64,000 nt of DNA. Source: Strongylocentrotus droebachiensis (taxonomy: Eukaryota; Echinodermata; Echinoidea; Camarodonta; Strongylocentrotidae). The notes under the pieces were generated by a model. That model did no database searches. It saw only the letters and a program-made list of their open reading frames with translations, and was not told where the DNA came from. Below, piece after piece: positions 28,701 to 36,100 of the stretch. A program made the position numbers and the translations under genes. Every line of letters starts with the position of its first letter. Position 1 is the first letter of the stretch. The stretch covers positions 1 through 64,000 of the forward strand of contig JAVYIG010002094.1 in the NCBI GenBank assembly GCA_035222895.1, read 5' to 3'.

Positions 28701-31700
28701 GCGAGCTTGAAATAAGTAAGAGCCGAAAAGAAAACAAAATTAAATATAATTTAAAAAAACTTAAATTACCATATCGTGGCACATTTCCTTTGCGTGCGCC
28801 AGCTAAAATGTAAGTGTATTAGGTCTGACATTTAAACCTAGACTTTCTTGTTGATGACCGTAGGCTAAAAAACATACTGGTCAGACATCCAATTTGGGCA
28901 ACATAAAAATATCACGTTAATATTTGAGTTGTTTGTTGCTATGTCTCAAAATGAAATAAAAACATCAAAGTTTGAAAGAAAATTACCAAATATGAGTTAG
29001 GAGAAATTAATGTTGACTTCCGATATCAATGGTAACAATGTATATCATTTCATGACAATAATGAAAAACTATGAAATAATAAATATATCTGGACATAGAG
29101 AATTCCTTACCATTGTCACGTGCCCTCGTAATCTTGCTTTTCTTCAAAGTAAACGAATTTTTCAACATTTAATTTCAAAAGCACCATGTTCTTGAACAAT
29201 TTTTCGGTGTCGGGTTTGTCTTCTGTGAGTAGAAATAGTTCAAAATAGTACAGAGCGTCGTCTTTCTGTAAAAAGAACATTTCAACCATGCAATGCTATT
29301 TATATAAATATCCTTTTTGCGGTCAGGTGACCGACGGAATCATCATTGGCAACTGCGGTGAAACATCTGCATAAAGGTGCTGTGAATCATAAAAGCGACT
29401 GTATCAATTGTTATCATTAATTTATTTTTATTTTGTCATAGTTGATGGAGGTTGGAGTGGATGGAGTCCTTGGACAGAGTGTCCTGTCACGTGTGAAGGT
29501 GGAGTTCATTCTAGGTATCGAGAATGTGACAACCCGGAACCACAAAATGGCGGTCAACCATGCGAGGGAGAGGGGGAGCAGGAGGAGCCGTGTAACACGC
29601 AGGAATGCCCAGGTATCTCATCTAATTTACTATGATTTGTTTCCAAATTCAATACCTATACCGGACGTTTAAAAGGTAAGCTTTATTTTGAATGAAACAT
29701 AGAATAATGTGAAGAATATTTTATGCCAGGCAAAGAAAAACCATGTCCTCTGAAAATATCGTTCATTATGATTTGTTATAACACCTTACTTTGTTTTATA
29801 GGGAAATGCATCTCTGAACACTATTGTCTTCAACATTTGTGAAAATTCCACTCACTGTAGTTTACTTTCTTGCAGAAAACACAGTACTTGGACTTAAAGG
29901 TACTATGTCTCATTTGCAGCCAACATCAAATTCTGTAGAAATTTGCAAGAATAATAAATTTATCTCGTATGTCCTATCTGTGAAATTCAAACGTTAGCAG
30001 TGTCCTATTATTCAAATTATGTAAGGAAACCTGTTAACTTTCTAGAATTCACTGTCAGACAATATTGGGTGACTGACTGACTGACTTCATTTTTTTTTTC
30101 TTTGGTAATAACATACATAAAATGAGCTGTAAAGTTAAATGAGCATTTGTCTACATCAATAACCCACTTCTTGTAATGGTCAAAATTAAACTGATAGAAT
30201 CTTTGCGCAGCCCGAAATGTGCGACCATTCGGTACAAGGGTCTGAAAATCGGACTATTACTAAAATGATTGCAATCACTAAAGACAATTCGACAACTAAT
30301 GCTCTTTATTTGCCCACTGAAAGACATTTTCAATCCCTTTCGTTTTGAGGGAAGTTCATGAATTAGTATTGTCTTTCAAATTCGGTTGGAATTTAACCTT
30401 TTCATTTGTTTTGCCTGCAAATGGGACATTTATATTTTTGAAATGTTTTGAATAGGGGATTTACACAATAGTGTGGCATTCCAAATTTCCAACATCTGAT
30501 ATTTTAAAAGTAATCAATATGTTTTACAAGATACAGAAAAAAATGCAAATTTTACATGTAACAGAAGTATCTATTATATTCCACTTTTTCCCCTTTACTA
30601 CCAGGTTGTATAAATCTGAGGCGCCCTTTGAATGGATATGTGAATTGCGATGAAACCCCGACGCTCATCACTTGCACAGTGAAATGCCGAACGGGATACG
30701 AGTCCGAGAATTCCAAGTTCGAGCGTGACGAGTTCTCCTGCGGAGAGGACACGAACTACCGATGGAACCACCAGACGCCTGCGAATCCATATGCAAGACT
30801 GCCCAATTGTGTTGGTAGGTTAAATAAACTTTAGCCGGAATTCGCGAAAGTGGCCATTTGGATAGTAAGCAAATAACTACCTTTGGTGAAGGTGATGGGA
30901 CAAACTATCACTTCCGAGGCGATCTGGATTAGCTATCTTTCCGAAGCAAAGCTGAGGAAAGATAGCGTATACATTCTGATCGACGAGGAAGTGATAGTTT
31001 GCCATCGCCTGAAACCAAAAGGTGATTATTTGCTTTATATTCCACATCTAAAACAATTTAACTACAAAAAGAAAAGGACGTGTATGCATCTACATGAAAG
31101 ACACCAGGCCCAAATTCATACCAAAAAAGTTAAAAGTTTAACCCAACCCCTTGAGGGTACGGTGCGCGCATGTGTTTGATTAATTGCGCTCATTGGTAAT
31201 GCGCGCTTAATTACGCCTGTTTTAGTGCGCTTTTGGATAATCTTCAGTGAAAGTGCGTTGCACTGTGTAGCTAGTACTTCTATCTTCAGTGAAAGTGCGT
31301 TGCACTGTGTAGATAGTACTACTATCTACACAGTGTAACGAACTTTTTGCTTCTCCCATCAATGATAGGCGAACTATCTTTCATCACGTGATTTACTTTT
31401 GACCAATCGTAGCGCAAGATTCTTAGTATGTGGAATATAATTAACTTTAAACCCCCACAAGCGTAGCATACGCGTGTCCCCATGGCCAAAGAAAAAGCAA
31501 TATACGCTTCTGTACGCATATTAAAAAGTGTAACGATTACCACAACATGTTTTGCTCTTAATGTAAGGAGTTCCATTCGGCTATACTGTATTGAAAATAT
31601 GAGTTGAAAATATTAATTCTGCACAAATAAAAGATACAACAATTCAAACACCTTCTCAGTGAAAACGCCTTCGCATAGAATAGCTAAGGGTGCTCATGGA

Positions 31701-32815
31701 ACCCAAGTCAAATTTGGGTTACGTGCGAGCCCTATACGCGGGGTCTTTATGGTACCCTATATTTTCTTCACACTCGTTATTTGTTTAACCTGTAAAATTC
31801 CAGATAAAGTTGTTGTTTTTGGTTGATTTTATACATTATGGCTTAACATAATTTGTTCTTTTTTCACATGACTGGTATACTTTAAGTTCAGCAGGAGTTT
31901 TATATCATAATTGTTTACACCGTATGGCATGGTATAAACCGCTGTTGTGAATTCGCCTAGAAGAAAACACTCTCTTGAGATTTTCGTTAAAAAACGGAGA
32001 AAACTGCAACACCTTTGTTTAGGTAGATAGTAAACTAGTTAGTTGTTTTCGAAATACAATTAATGAGTTTGAAAAGATCAATTACTTTTTTCGGATGATA
32101 GAAAGGAGAATATATCTCGTTTATTTCGAAGAGGAGCTTGGTGTTAAACAAAATTTACCGACAAGTCAGCTGAAAAAATGTTTACAAGCAAAAGTCGAGG
32201 GGTTCCTCAAACTTTCAAAGCTGTTGGTGAGTGTAAAACCTAATCACATTGTTCGTGATATTGTCATATTTTACTACAGATATTACTTCTCCAACAAATT
32301 TTTGTTAACGATTTGCTGACAGATTATTATAGGAATGCCATTGCTGGGTTGATTTTACACCCTTTTCAATAAAATAACACAGAGTTGCAGAAAGCCATGG
32401 AAGCGAACGGTTTCTCTAGCGTGGACTACTCCGCAGCTCTTTGCCAATCTTCAGCAGAAAAGAAAGCCATTGAAGATGGGTTTAGAAATCAACTTCTTGG
32501 ACATGAGGAGGAGTTTGAGTGTTTAAGTCGGGATACCTGTCAGATTGAAAGTGTGGAAGTAAGGAACGGGTTCTTTTTGCAATGTTTACTCTTATTACTC
32601 ATTTATACACACCTGAATCGTTCTTCTAAAGAATTTTCCCAACTATCATGGCAATTTGCACAATGGTAGCTGTGTATGGCAGGGGCGTACGCAGGGGGGG
32701 GGGGGGTTTGGGGGTTCAAACCCCCCCCCTTTGGAATTTTAATGTATGTAAACCCCCCCTAAAAAAACCTAAATCCCCCCCCCACCCTTCGGCTTTTTTT
32801 TTTTTTTTTTTTTTT

Positions 32816-32851
<36 letters not shown>

Positions 32852-32959
32852 ATACCCACGGCTAACCTAAAAGAGGTGACCTTACCCCCCCCCCCCAACG
32901 CAAAAAATGTCAAATTTTGAAATTTTGAGACCAAAAAAAAAAAAAAAAAGTGTCCGCTT

Positions 32960-32994
<35 letters not shown>

Positions 32995-33072
32995 ACTGAG
33001 CGACTTTTCTCGGCCGGCTGAGTCGTTGCGATTTTTTTTTGACCTTCAAAAAAAAAAAAAAAGTGTCCGGTT

Positions 33073-33128
<56 letters not shown>

Positions 33129-36100
33129 ACTGAGCGACTTTTCTCGGCCGACTGAGTCGTTGCGATTTTTTTTTGACCTTCAAAAAAAAAAAAAAAAAGT
33201 GTCCGGTTACCCCCCCCCCCCCCACTGAGCGACTTTTCGGCCGGCTGAGTCGCTGCGATTTTTTTGACCTCCAAAAAAAAAAAAAAAAAAGTGTCCGCTT
33301 ACCCCCCCCCCACCCCCCCCTCCCGCCCCCCCCCCCCCCCCCACTGAGCGACTTTTCGGCCGGCGCGATTTTCAAATTTTCGGGAGCAAAATATTTTAAA
33401 ACCCCCCCCTTGAAAAAATCCTGCGTACGCCCCTGGTGTATGGTATAATTCATAGGATAGAAAGCTCATGGGATTTCATCGGAGTTTACCCTACCGATCA
33501 TATTTACTCTGTTGTGCTAAATGATTAACACTTTGGCAATAATAAAAGGGGGCATGGATCGAAATAGGTCGATCAGCGTTATTAAAGGTATTGACCAGTT
33601 CTGGTCATGCGATTGCATTGTGAAAGACACGCTGTGGAATTATTAGAAAAGGTTGATCATCTAGCATATAAGTATTGGTGTGTACTGCAAGGTTCTGGAA
33701 TCATCAAAATGATAAGAAATTTGGCCCAGTCTTGGGAAAGTTACAAGCACTGTACACAGAAAGTTGTATATGGGACTACCCTATATCTATCCAGTCCAGA
33801 AAGATATAACAATTTACCAAATATATCAATTAGTAGGCGGTTTCCCCGCAAAATTTGTATCATTCAAGAGTCAAAACATATTCTTTCACATGATTGGTAA
33901 TAAGAGTTTCCATTGCATTTGTTGAGAGGGGGGCGTTTCCGAAAACTGATCTTTGCCTATTTAACAACAACAGCTTAATTTGATCGTTTCCGGGGTATTT
34001 CTGTCCCTCTCTCTTTTCCTCTGTATCGAATGTTCCTTAAACCCTTTTTATAGGGGGAGTTAAGAAGGAATTCCATTTAAGATATACTCATCACTTTAAA
34101 ATTACCCAGTCCATTATCAAAAATTTAAATGATACATTCAGACTTTTTTTGATCAATCGTTTCCTTTTTATTGACCTAATATATATATATATTTATATAT
34201 CCATAGTGAATATCAAGAACAACCCTTTAAGCGGTTGCTTTTGGAATGCCTCTCTGCAATTTTCCCCAAACGAAATACAAGTCTAACAGCTTGTCAATTA
34301 AAGTGTATCATGATACTATAAATTCAGCAAATACGATGGGGATCATAGTGCAATTCTTCTTTATACCCTCAACATCTAGGCAGTGAATTGTGGGTCCGTC
34401 GGTGTCAACAGACGGGCAAAAAGAGCGGCAGAAACCGGGGTTACTCTCATAGTTACCACATTACAGAATATAACACATGAGCAAAGTAAGTGTATATGCA
34501 TTTTGAATTAAATCTTTTTTTTTACATTAATATTTAAATGTAAGTCCTTATTCAAAAGAGCTGTCAGTTCCATGAGCCGTACAAATACATGTAATAATTT
34601 ACTTATCTGTAAAGCGCTTTGAGAGGGCCTCCGGTCCTGAAAAGCGCTATATAAGAACGAGCTATTATTATTATTATTTGTTATCTCGGTTATAGGATGA
34701 GATAGAAACAAAGTGAGTTCGGGGAAAGATTTCGTAATCGACCTTTCCTTTTCAGAAATATAGACAATTGCACAATTAAACAGAATTTGTCCTTAAACGG
34801 AAACGTCATTGTCCTATATGAAGGCATGGTATGTGTATTTCTTTTGGCAAATGCTCAGGATAGCATGATTTATTTTGTTTGTATACATGCCTACACAAAC
34901 CATAAAGCACGTCTATACCCAACATGTAATATGTTCTATAATAAAATATATACCTAACATTCGATATGCTCTTAAAAATGTTCAAATGACTTTGGATCAT
35001 AGTTATCTAGCGTGAGAGGTTGGTCCGTGGCACACGCCGTGGCAGCAACTGCTCTGCTGACAATTTCCTTCACTAATCCAATTCATAATTTCAATTCTGG
35101 ACCAAACACTTCTAAACCTTAACCCCAACTTCTAATTCATAGCCCGAGATGAAATAAGGCCCCGAGTAGTTGTCACCGAAACAAAGGTCGGTCACCGGCA
35201 GACTCTGCGCATTTTTGTCAGATATTCCAGAAAACAATAGTCATCAAACTTAATTCAGCATTTTTCTTTTAATTTCACAGATGGGGATGAACCCGATTCA
35301 CGGCCTTTGGATTCCTTTTCGGAAACCTTTGACAGACTAGTCCAGCAGGATTCTTTGGTCCTAACCGTTGATGATGTGGTCCTAGAACCGAACAAGAGTT
35401 CTGTCTATCTGTGGGCTAATATGAAGTGTCCACCAGGGTTGTTGACTGCAGATCAGTTTGGATATTGTGGTAATTAATATTTGTTTGTTCGTTATCCTGC
35501 TTATTGGGACGGAGTAACCTTATATGCGAGCAGTATTTAAAGTCTCCTCCGATAAAACTGGAAAATGCATTTGGTTATGCTAATTTCAGTTAGAATTAAA
35601 TTAAAAGTAGAATTCATTTTGGCCATCACCGTATGGAAATTTAGAAATATGTTTACGCACAGAGGGTTACCTGATGTCCCTTTTTCAGATTATATAGTTT
35701 TTTTCAAATGATGGAAATTCTTACGGGTTCAAATCAATGAGTAACTGTTTATATCATCCCTAAATTGTGTAATCATTATGCTATAGTACGTGTCGTTCGT
35801 TCATGTGACTCTCAATCTTTTGATTGAGGGCTCGAATTCTTGCACGGCACTTACGTCCTTCGGCAAGATATTATTCCACATTTGCCACTCTTTTCGCAGG
35901 TGTAAATGGGTAAAATACCTGTCAACAATCATAATAAGTGGAGCAATAATAATTGCGTTACCCTCAGGAGTAAAAGCTTTGAAGTTGGTAAGGCTTCCGT
36001 GGGTAAACACAATTATTTTATTATTCTTTAAAGTGCCCTGTGGACCAGGAACATATTACTCCTTTCTACCAGACGACATTGAGCATGAGTGCAACCCCTG

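Noticed and set aside
29876-29899. 24-nt phase 1-1 micro-exon (TTGCAG acceptor, GTACTA donor) after the TSP1 exon
   Set aside because: Its donor and last bases are the left terminus and TTAA target of the family A MITE at 29898, so the match is a by-product of the insertion. The frame also works without it.
32648-33453. Proline-, glycine- and lysine-rich frames near 33 kb
   Set aside because: Translations of poly-C, poly-G and poly-A runs inside the hAT-like element.
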